Part shown: positions 23,366 through 32,174 of the stretch, piece after piece
Layout of the letters: each line of letters starts with the position of its first letter
Numbering within the stretch: the stretch's first letter is position 1
Assembly (NCBI GenBank): GCA_031272365.1
Contig: JAISTX010000053.1
Location: forward strand, 1-45,689
Source of the DNA: Eubacteriales Family XIII. Incertae Sedis bacterium
Lineage (GTDB): Bacteria; Bacillota; Clostridia; Peptostreptococcales; Anaerovoracaceae
Direction of reading: 5' to 3'
Length of the DNA stretch: 45,689 nt
The notes under the pieces: generated by a model
The model's input: only the letters and a program-made list of their open reading frames with translations
Database searches by the model: none
Told to the model about the DNA's origin: nothing
Position numbers and translations under genes: made by a program

Positions 23366-24869
23366 CGAAATCTACATAGAGGCGCGGAAGGTCCGCAAGG
23401 TCTTCCAAAACACGGTCGCGCTCGACGACGTGGATTTCGAGGTGCGCAAAGGGGAGGTCCACGCGATCGTTGGGGAGAACGGCGCGGGCAAGTCCACGCT
23501 GATGAAGATCCTGTCCGGCGTGCACCAGATGACGTCCGGCGAGCTTGTGATCGGCGGCGAGAGGGCGGCGATCGCCTCCGTCGCGGATTCGCAGAGGTAC
23601 GGCATATCGATCATCTACCAGGAGCTTTCGAACTTCCCGAAGCTCTCCGTGACGGAAAATATCTTCATGGGCCGGCAGATCAGAAGCAAAGCGGGCGTCG
23701 TCAACTTCGCGGCGATGGCCAGCGCCGTGCGGGAGATGCTCCAGGAGTACGAGATCGACATCAACCCGCGCGCGCGGCTGGACAACCTGACCGTCGCGGA
23801 GAAGCAGTTTGTCGAGATCATCAAAGCGGTCTCGGTGTACGGCACGAAGGTCGTCATCATGGACGAGCCGACGTCGTCGCTTACGCGCATCGACATCGAG
23901 AAGCTATACAAGATCATTGAAAATCTGAAAAAGCACGACGTGAGCGTCATCTTCATCTCGCACCACCTGGAGGAGGTCTTCGAGATCGCCGACCGCGTGA
24001 CGGTGTTCCGGGACGGGCGCAACGTCGCGTGCATCGAGCGCAAGGATTTCGACGAGGACGAGCTGATCGCGCTGATGCTGGGCCATTCGATCCACAAATT
24101 CGAGAAGCGCCGGATCGACCGCCGCGAGGTGATCTTCGAGATCCGGAACCTGTCCATAAAAAACCGGATCGAGGACTTCAGCATCAAGCTCTACAAAGGG
24201 GAGGTGCTGGGCATCGCGGGCCTGACTGGGTCGGGCAAGGATGAGCTCATCAAGAGCCTGTTCAACCTCTGGCCGGCCAGGACGAAGGACCTGTACCTGA
24301 AGGGGGAGCAGATCGCGATCCGCAGCCCGATCGACGCGTTGGAGAAGGGCATCGTCTATCTGCCGGAGGAGCGCAAGACGCAGGCGCTGTTCCCGGAGAT
24401 GCCGGTCTACCTGAACATCCTCGCCATCTGGCTGTTCCACTGCGTGAAGCGGGCGGGGGCGGACAAGCGCACGGAGCTGCGGGAGGCCGAAGCGCTCATC
24501 GAGAAGCTTGGCGTGAAGACGTCCTCTCCGCGGATCCCGATCACGTCGCTCTCGGGCGGCAACCAGCAGAAGGCGATCATCGCGCGGCTGCTGGCCGTAG
24601 GGCCGGAGATCATGATCCTCAACGACCCGACGCGCGGCATCGACGTGGGCAGCAAGGACGAGATCTACCGGCTGATCCGGCAGCTCGCGGAGAACGGGAC
24701 GTCGATCGTGCTCGTCTCCTCGGAGATGGAGGAGATCTGCTATATCGCGGACCGGGCCGTGGTGCTGTCGAAGGGCGTGGTGCGCGGCGAGTTTTCCGAC
24801 GAGGACGTCAACATGGGCAACATCCTGCCCTGCGCGATACGCAGTGACAAGAGGGGGGTGGGGGCATGA
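23349..24869 (+). CDS. Sugar ABC transporter ATPase, two-domain (transporter B)
   Basis: 506-residue RbsA-type protein. Domain 1 has Walker A GENGAGKST (42-50) and Walker B VVIMDEPTSSL. Domain 2 has GSGKDELIK, the signature LSGGNQQK and an unusual Walker B, IMILNDPTRGIDVG, where the normal Asp-Glu pair reads Asn-Asp. That change should weaken hydrolysis at one site; asymmetric domains are known in this family, but usually the P-loop is the altered part. The start overlaps the iolB stop by 17 bp and the stop overlaps the next start (ATGA), so translation is coupled. It serves the two permeases that follow. Confidence 0.95.
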   Translation: MTGTNSEIYIEARKVRKVFQNTVALDDVDFEVRKGEVHAIVGENGAGKSTLMKILSGVHQMTSGELVIGGERAAIASVADSQRYGISIIYQELSNFPKLSVTENIFMGRQIRSKAGVVNFAAMASAVREMLQEYEIDINPRARLDNLTVAEKQFVEIIKAVSVYGTKVVIMDEPTSSLTRIDIEKLYKIIENLKKHDVSVIFISHHLEEVFEIADRVTVFRDGRNVACIERKDFDEDELIALMLGHSIHKFEKRRIDRREVIFEIRNLSIKNRIEDFSIKLYKGEVLGIAGLTGSGKDELIKSLFNLWPARTKDLYLKGEQIAIRSPIDALEKGIVYLPEERKTQALFPEMPVYLNILAIWLFHCVKRAGADKRTELREAEALIEKLGVKTSSPRIPITSLSGGNQQKAIIARLLAVGPEIMILNDPTRGIDVGSKDEIYRLIRQLAENGTSIVLVSSEMEEICYIADRAVVLSKGVVRGEFSDEDVNMGNILPCAIRSDKRGVGA

Positions 24870-25816
24870 GGCCGTTGCAGTTCATCCGCTCCCAAACGCA
24901 GCTCGTGATCCTGGTCGTGGTCTTCCTCATCTGCGCGGCCGTGGTGCCGGAATTCCTCAACGAGCGCACGGTGTTGAACATCCTCAAGACGGTCGCGACG
25001 AGCGGCATCGTCGCCATCGGGCTGTCCGTCGTGGTCATCGGGGGCAACCTCGACCTCTCCGTCGGTTCCGTCTTCTCGCTGATGTGCGTCGTGAGCGTCA
25101 AGATGCAGAACACGAGCCCGTGGCTCGGCCTCATCGTGCCGATCGTGCTCGCGGTCGGCGTCGGCGCGCTCAACGGCTTCCTCGTCACGCGGTTCCGGCT
25201 CAACTCCATCATCGTCACGCTCGGGACGATGTCGGTCTGGGCCGGCGCGGCGCTGCTCTACTCGCCGACGATCATGACGGTGCCGGGGACCTTCTACGAG
25301 AAGATCTCCAACAGCGCCTTCCTCGGCATCCCGACGTACGTCTACGTGTTCTTCGCGGCCGCCATCGTCCTGCAGGTCGTGCTCTTCAAGACGAAATTCG
25401 GGCGCAGCCTGTTTTTCCAGGGCGTCAACCCGGAGGCGGCCGAGATTGCCGGCATCAACAAAAACCGCTCGACGATCCTCTCGATGGTCATCTGCTCCAT
25501 CTGCGTCGCCATCGGCGCGATCCTGCAGACGTCGCGCGTCGGCTCAGGCTACCCGATCTCCGGCGTCGGGCTGGAGTTCAGCGCGCTGACGGCGGTGCTG
25601 CTCGGCGGCGTGTCGATTGCGGGCGGCAAGGGCAGCGCGCTGAGGACCGTCATCGGCGTGCTGATGCTGCAGGTCATCCTGACCGGCATGATCCTCATGG
25701 ACATCAAGCACGACTGGCAGAGCATCGTCAAGGGCGCGCTCATCCTCGTCGCCCTGACGCTGGACGCGTGGCAGCAGCGGGCCGCGGCGAGGAACCCCGG
25801 GGGGCTGGCGGCATGA
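24866..25816 (+). CDS. Sugar ABC transporter permease 1 (transporter B)
   Basis: 316-residue RbsC-type membrane protein with about eight to ten hydrophobic segments. GGNLDLSVGSVFSL, GALNGFLVTRFRLNSIIVTL and LLGGVSIAGGKGSALRTVIG are the conserved family blocks. The start overlaps the ATPase stop as ATGA. With the next gene it probably makes a heterodimeric channel, unlike the single-permease transporter A. Confidence 0.95.
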   Translation: MRPLQFIRSQTQLVILVVVFLICAAVVPEFLNERTVLNILKTVATSGIVAIGLSVVVIGGNLDLSVGSVFSLMCVVSVKMQNTSPWLGLIVPIVLAVGVGALNGFLVTRFRLNSIIVTLGTMSVWAGAALLYSPTIMTVPGTFYEKISNSAFLGIPTYVYVFFAAAIVLQVVLFKTKFGRSLFFQGVNPEAAEIAGINKNRSTILSMVICSICVAIGAILQTSRVGSGYPISGVGLEFSALTAVLLGGVSIAGGKGSALRTVIGVLMLQVILTGMILMDIKHDWQSIVKGALILVALTLDAWQQRAAARNPGGLAA

Positions 25817-26769
25817 AGGGCAGGCTCCGGCAGATCAACTACCGCCAGGCGATTTCGGACAACCGGATCTTTGTCTTCATCGTCGCGCTGTTCGTCATCG
25901 TCCAGGCGATCAACCCGGGCTTCATCACGGCGAACAACGTCAAGATCATCTTCCAGAACCTCTCGATCGAGGGCATGGTGGCCATCGGCATGGCCATGCT
26001 CATCATCCTCGGCGAGATCGACCTGTCCGTCGGTGCCATCATGTCCGTCAGCTGCTGCGTCTCCATCTACCTGCAGCCGTACGGCATCCTGCCGGCCATC
26101 CTCGCGTCGATCGGCATCGGCACGCTCGCGGGCTTCCTCAACGGCGCGCTCGTCGTCAAGTCGGGCGTCAGCAGCCTGCCGATCACGCTGGGCACGATGG
26201 GCCTGATGAACGGCATCGTCTACGTCGTCACGGAGAGCCAGAGCGTGCCGGGCACAAACAAGTCGTTCCTCTACGTAGCGGACACGATGATTGGCGGCAT
26301 CAACCTCGTCATCTATCTGTTCATCGCCCTCGTTGTTGTATTTGAATTTGTGCTGCAGAAATGCTATTTCGGCAGATCCATCATGGCGGTGGGCGGCAAC
26401 CGCTTCGCCGCGGAATACGTCGGCCTCCGGGTCGACCGCGTGCGCGTCCTTGTCTTCACGCTGACGGGCCTGCTCTCGTCCATCGCGGGCGTCATGACGG
26501 CCGCGCGCTACAACATCGCGTCGGGGCACATCGGCGAGCAGACGGCGCTCGCGGTCATCACGGCGGTGCTCATCGGCGGTATCAGCCTGTCCGGCGGCGA
26601 GGGCTCGATCACGAAGGCGTTCTTCGGCTACCTGTTCATCATCAGCCTGCAGAACGCGATGCGGCTGCTGAAATTCCCGCCGGACCTCAGCACGATCATC
26701 ACGGGCGCGCTGCTCATCGTGATCCTCGCGATCGACGCCGTGACCATCCGCAGGAACCAGTTCAAGTGA
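25813..26769 (+). CDS. Sugar ABC transporter permease 2 (transporter B)
   Basis: 318-residue RbsC-type permease, paralogous to the previous gene: GEIDLSVGAIMSVSCCVS, GFLNGALVVKSGVSSLPITL and LIGGISLSGGEGSITKAFFG. The ATG at 25813 overlaps the previous TGA as ATGA. It completes the membrane part of transporter B; the binding protein follows after 59 bp. Confidence 0.95.
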   Translation: MKGRLRQINYRQAISDNRIFVFIVALFVIVQAINPGFITANNVKIIFQNLSIEGMVAIGMAMLIILGEIDLSVGAIMSVSCCVSIYLQPYGILPAILASIGIGTLAGFLNGALVVKSGVSSLPITLGTMGLMNGIVYVVTESQSVPGTNKSFLYVADTMIGGINLVIYLFIALVVVFEFVLQKCYFGRSIMAVGGNRFAAEYVGLRVDRVRVLVFTLTGLLSSIAGVMTAARYNIASGHIGEQTALAVITAVLIGGISLSGGEGSITKAFFGYLFIISLQNAMRLLKFPPDLSTIITGALLIVILAIDAVTIRRNQFK

Positions 26770-26772
26770 CGT

Positions 26773-26784
26773 CCGTTATTGCAA
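26773..26784. repeat. 12-bp motif upstream of binding protein B
   Basis: CCGTTATTGCAA, identical to 19784-19795 and also 40-60 bp before a binding-protein ATG. AT-rich sequence follows it in both places. Confidence 0.4.
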
Positions 26785-26828
26785 AATTATAAATATAGGA
26801 AGAGTACAGATTGGAGAAGGAGGATACT

Positions 26829-27887
26829 ATGAGAAAGAGAAAAATGTTGGCGGTGCTGTTGTGTTTGATGCTGGTCGTCGGCTTCTCGCTGGCGGCTTGC
26901 GGAGGCGGCGGCAGCAGCTCGGCGGCGGGCGGGAGCAGCGCGGCCGCAGCGGAGGGGGGTTCGGCGGAGGCAGCGGCCACGGCGAGCGGCGACGCGCCGA
27001 AGGTCGTGTTCCAGGTGTTCGGCACGGGCGCACCGTACGGCGCGGCGATGGCCGCGTCGCTCGAGGCGGAGGCCAAGGCGCGCGGCTGGGACTACACGCT
27101 GATGGACGGCAAGCTGGACGCGACGGAGAACGCGAAATGCGTCGAGGAGGCGGTCGCGATGGGCGTGGACGTCATCATCTCGATGCCGATCGACTCGGCG
27201 GCCTGCTCGCCGGCCTACCAGAAGGCGTTCGACGCGGGCATCCCGGTGCTCAACGAGACGATCAAATGCCTGCCGGAGGACGAGGATCTCATGGTCGGCT
27301 ACAGCGGCCCGGACGACATCATCCACGGCAACGAGGCGGCGGAGCTCGTCTATGACAACCTCCCGGACGGCGGCGGCATCATCATGCTGACGACGGCGCC
27401 GGGGCAGGACACGACGGTCAAGCGCCAGCAGGGCTTCGAGGACAGGCTTGCGGAGCTCGACACGGACGGCAAGTTCGAGATCCTGCAGATCATCAACACC
27501 GACTCCCAGAAGGAGAAGGCGATCTCGGTCATGAACGACATGATCACGAAGTACGGCGACAAGATCAAGGCGGTCTACGCGCATGAGGACTATTCGGCGG
27601 TCGGCGCCGCGCTCGCGCTCGAGGAGAGCGGCTATGCGCCGGACGACGTCTATATCGTCGGCGTCGGCGGCAGCCGCGACGGCCTGGCGGGCGTGCAGAG
27701 CGGGCAGATCGACGCGACGACGCTGCAGTCCCCGACGCGCTCGATGGTGCAGACGGCGGATCTGGTCGACAAGATCATCGCGGAGGGCATCAAGCCCCCG
27801 GCCCAGCTGGACCCGTACGACAACTGGCTCCCGATCCCGAAGGTGACGATCGAGAATGTGGAAGAGTATATGCCGGGCGACTGGTAG
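26829..27887 (+). CDS. Sugar-binding lipoprotein (transporter B)
   Basis: 352-residue lipoprotein: signal peptide ending LAAC (C24), Gly/Ser/Ala linker (about 25-55), then a type 1 periplasmic-binding fold (SLEAEAKARGWDYTLMDGKL, VDVIISMPIDSAACSPAYQ, KAVYAHEDYSAVGAALALEE). ATG 26829 follows AGAAGGAGGA. It differs clearly from the binding protein of transporter A, so the two importers may take different substrates or anomers. It lies directly behind its two permeases. Confidence 0.95.
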   Translation: MRKRKMLAVLLCLMLVVGFSLAACGGGGSSSAAGGSSAAAAEGGSAEAAATASGDAPKVVFQVFGTGAPYGAAMAASLEAEAKARGWDYTLMDGKLDATENAKCVEEAVAMGVDVIISMPIDSAACSPAYQKAFDAGIPVLNETIKCLPEDEDLMVGYSGPDDIIHGNEAAELVYDNLPDGGGIIMLTTAPGQDTTVKRQQGFEDRLAELDTDGKFEILQIINTDSQKEKAISVMNDMITKYGDKIKAVYAHEDYSAVGAALALEESGYAPDDVYIVGVGGSRDGLAGVQSGQIDATTLQSPTRSMVQTADLVDKIIAEGIKPPAQLDPYDNWLPIPKVTIENVEEYMPGDW

Positions 27888-27913
27888 AAACAAGCGGAAA
27901 GGAGCATAGTACC

Positions 27914-28243
27914 ATGGCAGACGTGAACATCATCAGCCTCATCAAGATGAAGCCCGGGCAGACGCGCGAGGAGTTTGAGAAGCGGTGGCTGGAGGGCCAC
28001 ACGCCGTTCGGGAAATCGTGGAAAAACGCGAAAAACTATCAGGTCTTCCTGATCAACGAGGATGTGCAGGGCAAGCAGGGCGACCCGATCCCGTTCGACG
28101 GCATCGGGATCATGACGTGGGATTCGTATGAGGCCATGATCGAGGACTTTGAATCCGAGCAGGGCGTGGCGGGCTTCGCCGACGGCGCAAAATTCATGGA
28201 CGCATGCCTGAATCTGTATTGCACGGAGTACAAGCAAAAGTGA
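27914..28243 (+). CDS. EthD-like dimeric alpha-beta barrel protein
   Basis: 109-residue protein with the ferredoxin-like fold of EthD/REDY-type proteins: an opening strand VNIISLIKMKPGQTREEFEK, the RWLEGHTPFG helix and a C-terminal strand. Small proteins of this class are isomerases, monooxygenases or mutarotase-like helpers; sequence does not decide which. It follows GGAAAGGAG and overlaps the alcohol dehydrogenase start by four bases, so it probably acts in the same step (inference). Confidence 0.75.
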   Translation: MADVNIISLIKMKPGQTREEFEKRWLEGHTPFGKSWKNAKNYQVFLINEDVQGKQGDPIPFDGIGIMTWDSYEAMIEDFESEQGVAGFADGAKFMDACLNLYCTEYKQK

Positions 28244-29250
28244 AAGCTGTGATCCTGGACGCGCCGGGGCAGATCGTCATACGAGATGTCCCGGCGCCCA
28301 GGCCGGCGCCAGGCCGGCCGCTCATCCGCATCCGCTCCGCGGGCATCTGCGGATCCGACGTCAACTCCTTCCTCGGGAAGGGGCAGGCGCTGGGCCTGCC
28401 GCTGACGCTCGGCCACGAGGCCGCCGGAGAAGTCGTGGAGACGGTCGGTGACTCGCGGTTCCGGCCGGGCGACGCGGTGATCATCGAGCCCTACCTGTAC
28501 TGCGGCTCCTGCTACCCCTGCTCGCGCGGGCAGCGCAACTGCTGCGAGCACCTACAGTGCCTCGGCGTGCACACGGACGGGACGATGAGCGAGTACGTGA
28601 CGCACCCCGAGGACCTGCTGCACAGAAAGCCGGAGGGGATGCCCTGGGCGTACGCGGCTTTCGTGGAGCCGCTGACGATCGCGACCCACGGCGTGCACCG
28701 GGTGCAGGCGGTGGCGGGTGAGCACGCCGTGGTCATCGGCGCCGGGACGATCGGCGTCCTGACGGCGCTCTACCTGAAGCACCTCGGCGTCATCCCGATC
28801 CTGGTGGACATCCTGGAGAGCCGGCTCAAGGCCGCGCGCGGCCTGGGCATAGGGCACACGATCCTGTCGGACGGCAGCGCGCCGGTCGATGAGGTCAAGG
28901 AGATCACGCAGGGCCGCGGGGCTGAGACGGTCTTTGAAATCTCCGGGTCGGCGCGGGGCGTCGAAAACACGGTGCACCTCGCGTCCTATACGGGCCGCAT
29001 CTCGCTGACGGGCTGGCCGAGCAAGCTGCCGACGATAGAAACGCCGTTGATCACGCGCCGGGAGCTCATCATCTACGGCTCGCGCGACAGCGCCGGGGAG
29101 TTCCCGGAGGCGATCGAGCTCATCGACTCGGGCGCGATCGACGCGGCAAATATTATTACGAAAATCATTGGATTTGACGAGCTGCCGGACGAGATCCGGC
29201 GGATCGCCGACGATCCTTCCGATACATTGAAGACCATCGCGCTGGTGTAG
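28240..29250 (+). CDS. Zinc-dependent alcohol/polyol dehydrogenase (MDR family)
   Basis: 336-residue medium-chain dehydrogenase related to sorbitol and threonine dehydrogenases. Catalytic zinc ligands C37, H59 and E60 (GICGSD, LGHEAAG), structural zinc cysteines C88, C91, C94 and C101/102, and the Rossmann loop GAGTIGVL are all present. It should oxidise a sugar alcohol or cyclitol hydroxyl to a ketone with NAD(P). The GTG at 28240 overlaps the previous TGA; an in-frame ATG at 28204 would add residues not typical of the family. It belongs to the transporter operon. Confidence 0.93.
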   Translation: MKAVILDAPGQIVIRDVPAPRPAPGRPLIRIRSAGICGSDVNSFLGKGQALGLPLTLGHEAAGEVVETVGDSRFRPGDAVIIEPYLYCGSCYPCSRGQRNCCEHLQCLGVHTDGTMSEYVTHPEDLLHRKPEGMPWAYAAFVEPLTIATHGVHRVQAVAGEHAVVIGAGTIGVLTALYLKHLGVIPILVDILESRLKAARGLGIGHTILSDGSAPVDEVKEITQGRGAETVFEISGSARGVENTVHLASYTGRISLTGWPSKLPTIETPLITRRELIIYGSRDSAGEFPEAIELIDSGAIDAANIITKIIGFDELPDEIRRIADDPSDTLKTIALV

Positions 29251-29288
29251 GCGGTGGCGCGCACGATCTATTAAAGGAGGAAGATGCG

Positions 29289-30725
29289 ATGAAGATGATC
29301 ATTGGCGGGGAGCGGGTCGACGCTTCCGACGGCGCGGTGCTCGAGGTTGTCAACCCCTCGACGGGGGCGGTGGTCGACACCGTGCCCAATGCGACGCTCG
29401 AGGACGTGGAGCGGGCGGTGGACGCGGCGCGCGAGGGCTTCCGCACGTGGCGGAAGGTGCCTTTGCACGAGCGGATCTCGACCGTCTACCGGTTCACGGA
29501 TCTGATGGCGCAGAACCGCGAGCAGTACGCCAAGCTCATGGCCGAGACCATCGGGAAGCCCTACGGGGCGAGCCTCGCCGACGTGGACAACACGGTGGAC
29601 ATCTCGCGCATCTTCGCAGAGAAGGCGCGCGGCCTGGGCGGGGAGAGCTTCGCCCTCGGCACGGAGGCGGGCGTCGAGAGGGACTTCGCTTTCACGATGC
29701 GCGAGCCGCTCGGCGTCGCGGTCTGCATCGTGCCGTTCAACTACCCGGCGCAGCTCTACGCGTTCAAGGCCATCCCGGCGCTGCTCATGGGGAACGCCGT
29801 GATCGTCAAGCCGACGACGGACGTGCCGCTGGACAACATCCTTTTCACGGAGCACCTGCTGGAGGCTGGCGTCCCCGCGAACGCGGCGCAGTGCGTGACG
29901 GGGCGGGGCTCCACGGTCGGCGCGTGGCTGGCCGGCTCGCCGAAGATCAACGCGGTCAGCCTGACCGGCAGCGTGAAGACCGGCGTGGAGATCGCGAAGG
30001 CGGCGGCGCCGAACCTGACGCGGGTCATGCTGGAGCTGGGCGGCAACGACGCGACGATCATATGCGACGACGCCGACCTGGAGCTGGCGATCTCTGAGGC
30101 CGTGGGCGGGCGGCTCAGCAACAGCGGGCAGACGTGCTGCGCCCCGAAGCGCTTCGTCGTGGACAACAAGGTGCGGGGCGAGTTTGTGCGCCTGCTGGCG
30201 GCGGCGGTCGCGGAGGTTAAGGTCGGCGACCCGTTCGATCCGGACGTGTTCATGGGGCCCCTGGTCAGCGAGGAGGCGGCCGTGACGGTGGCGCAGCAGG
30301 TGGAGCTGACCATCGCGCAGGGCGCGCGGCTCGTCTGCGGCGGCGGGCGCAACGGCGCGTTCTTCGAGCCGACGGTCCTGGACGACGTGACGCCGGCGAT
30401 GGACATCGCGCGGGACATGGAGGTGTTCGGGCCCGTCATACCCGTGATCGGCTACGACACGTTCGACGAGGCGATCGAGCTGGCGAACCTGCCCGAGACG
30501 GGGCTGGGCGGCGGCATCATCACGGTGGACGTGAAGAAGGCGATGCGGGCGGCGACCGAGATGGAGTGCGGCACGCTCGTGATGAACGGCACCGGCAACT
30601 ACCGCTTCTCGCTCCACCCCTTCGGCGGCCACAAGAAGAGCGGCATCGGCTACGAGGGCGCCAGCGTCACGCTGGAGGAGTACTCGCAGCTGAAGACGGT
30701 GGCGCTGAAGAAAGTGCTCGCGTAG
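29289..30725 (+). CDS. NAD(P)-dependent aldehyde dehydrogenase (second paralogue)
   Basis: 478-residue paralogue of the enzyme at 14839, collinear over the full length with catalytic C283 (GQTCCAP) and E249 (LELGGND) at the same positions and the same VPFNYPA segment. AAAGGAGG upstream sets the ATG. It is the last gene before a terminator and so closes the island. Two related but not identical copies in one locus suggest two aldehyde substrates, or separate control of the same step from the two promoters (inference). Confidence 0.93.
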   Translation: MKMIIGGERVDASDGAVLEVVNPSTGAVVDTVPNATLEDVERAVDAAREGFRTWRKVPLHERISTVYRFTDLMAQNREQYAKLMAETIGKPYGASLADVDNTVDISRIFAEKARGLGGESFALGTEAGVERDFAFTMREPLGVAVCIVPFNYPAQLYAFKAIPALLMGNAVIVKPTTDVPLDNILFTEHLLEAGVPANAAQCVTGRGSTVGAWLAGSPKINAVSLTGSVKTGVEIAKAAAPNLTRVMLELGGNDATIICDDADLELAISEAVGGRLSNSGQTCCAPKRFVVDNKVRGEFVRLLAAAVAEVKVGDPFDPDVFMGPLVSEEAAVTVAQQVELTIAQGARLVCGGGRNGAFFEPTVLDDVTPAMDIARDMEVFGPVIPVIGYDTFDEAIELANLPETGLGGGIITVDVKKAMRAATEMECGTLVMNGTGNYRFSLHPFGGHKKSGIGYEGASVTLEEYSQLKTVALKKVLA

Positions 30726-30754
30726 CAGCGGGCGCTTGGAAAATTATTGAAATC

Positions 30755-30782
30755 AAAACCCCTTGCATTGCGCGGGGGTTTT
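30755..30782 (+). terminator. Intrinsic terminator at the end of the catabolic island
   Basis: AAAACCCC, 12-nt loop, GGGGTTTT (30755-30762 and 30775-30782). The T-run is short (TTTTG). It lies 30 bp after the aldehyde dehydrogenase stop and separates the island from rpmE. Confidence 0.75.
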
Positions 30783-30791
30783 GTGTAATAT
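30763..30791 (+). promoter_or_regulatory. Possible rpmE promoter overlapping the terminator
   Basis: TTGCAT (30763-30768) in the terminator loop, 17 bp, TAATAT (30786-30791). It is placed about 90 bp before rpmE. Modest match only. Confidence 0.4.
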
Positions 30792-30881
30792 ATAAAGGCT
30801 GCCGTTTCGGCGGCGGAATGATAGCGCACGAATACTGCCGTGCGCGGCAGATCATATTGAGGAAGGAAGTATAGGAAGAAA

Positions 30882-31079
30882 ATGAAACAGGGAATCCATC
30901 CGGAATACAAGACCACGAAGGTGTCCTGCGCCTGCGGCAATTCGTGGGAGACGCAGTCGACGGAGGACGAGATCCGGCTCGACGTCTGCTCCGCGTGCCA
31001 CCCGTTCTTCACGGGCCAGCAGAAGTTCATCAATCGCGGCGGTCGCGTCGAGAAATTCAAGAACAAATACAATCTGTAA
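30882..31079 (+). CDS. rpmE: 50S ribosomal protein L31, zinc-binding form
   Basis: 65-residue ribosomal protein. Opening [20 protein letters not shown] and C16, C18, C36, C39 define the zinc-containing (C+) type of L31, used when zinc is sufficient. It binds 23S/5S rRNA near the central protuberance. It precedes prfA by 6 bp. In Clostridia rpmE usually follows rho directly; here rho is about 28.7 kb away on the other strand. Confidence 0.98.
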   Translation: MKQGIHPEYKTTKVSCACGNSWETQSTEDEIRLDVCSACHPFFTGQQKFINRGGRVEKFKNKYNL

Positions 31080-31085
31080 TCGACC

Positions 31086-32174
31086 TTGTTTGACAAGTTA
31101 GACTTCATACTTGAAAAATACGACGACCTTTCACGGCAGGCTTCCGACCCTGCCGTGATTTCCAATCAGCCGGAATGGCAGAAGATCGTGAAGGAGATGG
31201 GCGAGCTCGAGCCCGTCGTGAAGGAGTACGGCGCGTACAAGCAGAACAAGCAGGCGCTCCTGGAGACGGAGGAGCTGCTGAACGGCGGCGGGATGGAGGA
31301 GGACGAGCGCGAGCTGTTCAAGGACGAGCTGTCCGAGCTGAAGCAGAAGATCGAGGAGGGCGAGGAGTCCCTCAAGGCCCTGCTGCTGCCCAAGGACCCC
31401 AACGACGACAAGAACGTGATCCTCGAAGTGCGCGCGGGGACGGGCGGCGAGGAGGCCTCGCTGTTCGGCAGCGACCTTTTGCGCATGTATATGCGGTACG
31501 CGGAGCGGCGCGGGTGGAAGACGGAGATCCTCGACCTGAACGACACGGAGCTCGGCGGCACCAAGGAGGCGGTGCTCATGATCCGCGGGAAGGGCGCGTA
31601 TTCGCGGCTCAAATACGAGAGCGGGGTGCACCGGGTGCAGCGCGTGCCGGAGACGGAGGCGGCGGGGCGCATCCACACGTCGGCGGCGACGGTGGCGGTG
31701 CTGCCGGAGGTGGAGGACGTCGAGGTCGAGATTGATCCGAACGATGTGCGCGTGGACGTGTTCCGCTCGTCGGGCAACGGCGGGCAGTCGGTGAACACGA
31801 CGGATTCAGCGGTGCGGCTGACGCACGTGCCGACGAGCATCGTGGTGTCGTGCCAGGACGAAAAATCCCAGATCAAAAACAAGGAAAAGGCGTTCAAGGT
31901 GCTGCGCGCGCGGCTGTACGACCTCGCGCTGCAGGAGCAAAACAAGGAGCTCGCGGACACGCGCCGGTCGATGGTCGGCACGGGGGACCGCAGCGAGCGC
32001 ATCCGCACGTACAATTTCCCGCAGGGGCGCGTGAGCGACCACCGCATCGGGATGACGCTGTACAAGCTGCCGGCATTTCTGGACGGGGATATGGACGAGG
32101 TCATCGACGGGCTGATCACGAGCGACAAAGCGGATCAGATGAAGAATGACATCAATGACATCACAGATATTTGA
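31086..32174 (+). CDS. prfA: Peptide chain release factor 1
   Basis: 362-residue class I release factor that reads UAA and UAG. GGQ (232-234, [16 protein letters not shown]) triggers peptide release; the codon-reading region [14 protein letters not shown] carries P-E-T in place of the common P-A-T. The TTG start at 31086 has only a weak ribosome binding site and lies 6 bp after rpmE, so coupling is likely. The prmC methyltransferase gene, which normally stands just before prfA, is not here. Confidence 0.98.
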   Translation: MFDKLDFILEKYDDLSRQASDPAVISNQPEWQKIVKEMGELEPVVKEYGAYKQNKQALLETEELLNGGGMEEDERELFKDELSELKQKIEEGEESLKALLLPKDPNDDKNVILEVRAGTGGEEASLFGSDLLRMYMRYAERRGWKTEILDLNDTELGGTKEAVLMIRGKGAYSRLKYESGVHRVQRVPETEAAGRIHTSAATVAVLPEVEDVEVEIDPNDVRVDVFRSSGNGGQSVNTTDSAVRLTHVPTSIVVSCQDEKSQIKNKEKAFKVLRARLYDLALQEQNKELADTRRSMVGTGDRSERIRTYNFPQGRVSDHRIGMTLYKLPAFLDGDMDEVIDGLITSDKADQMKNDINDITDI

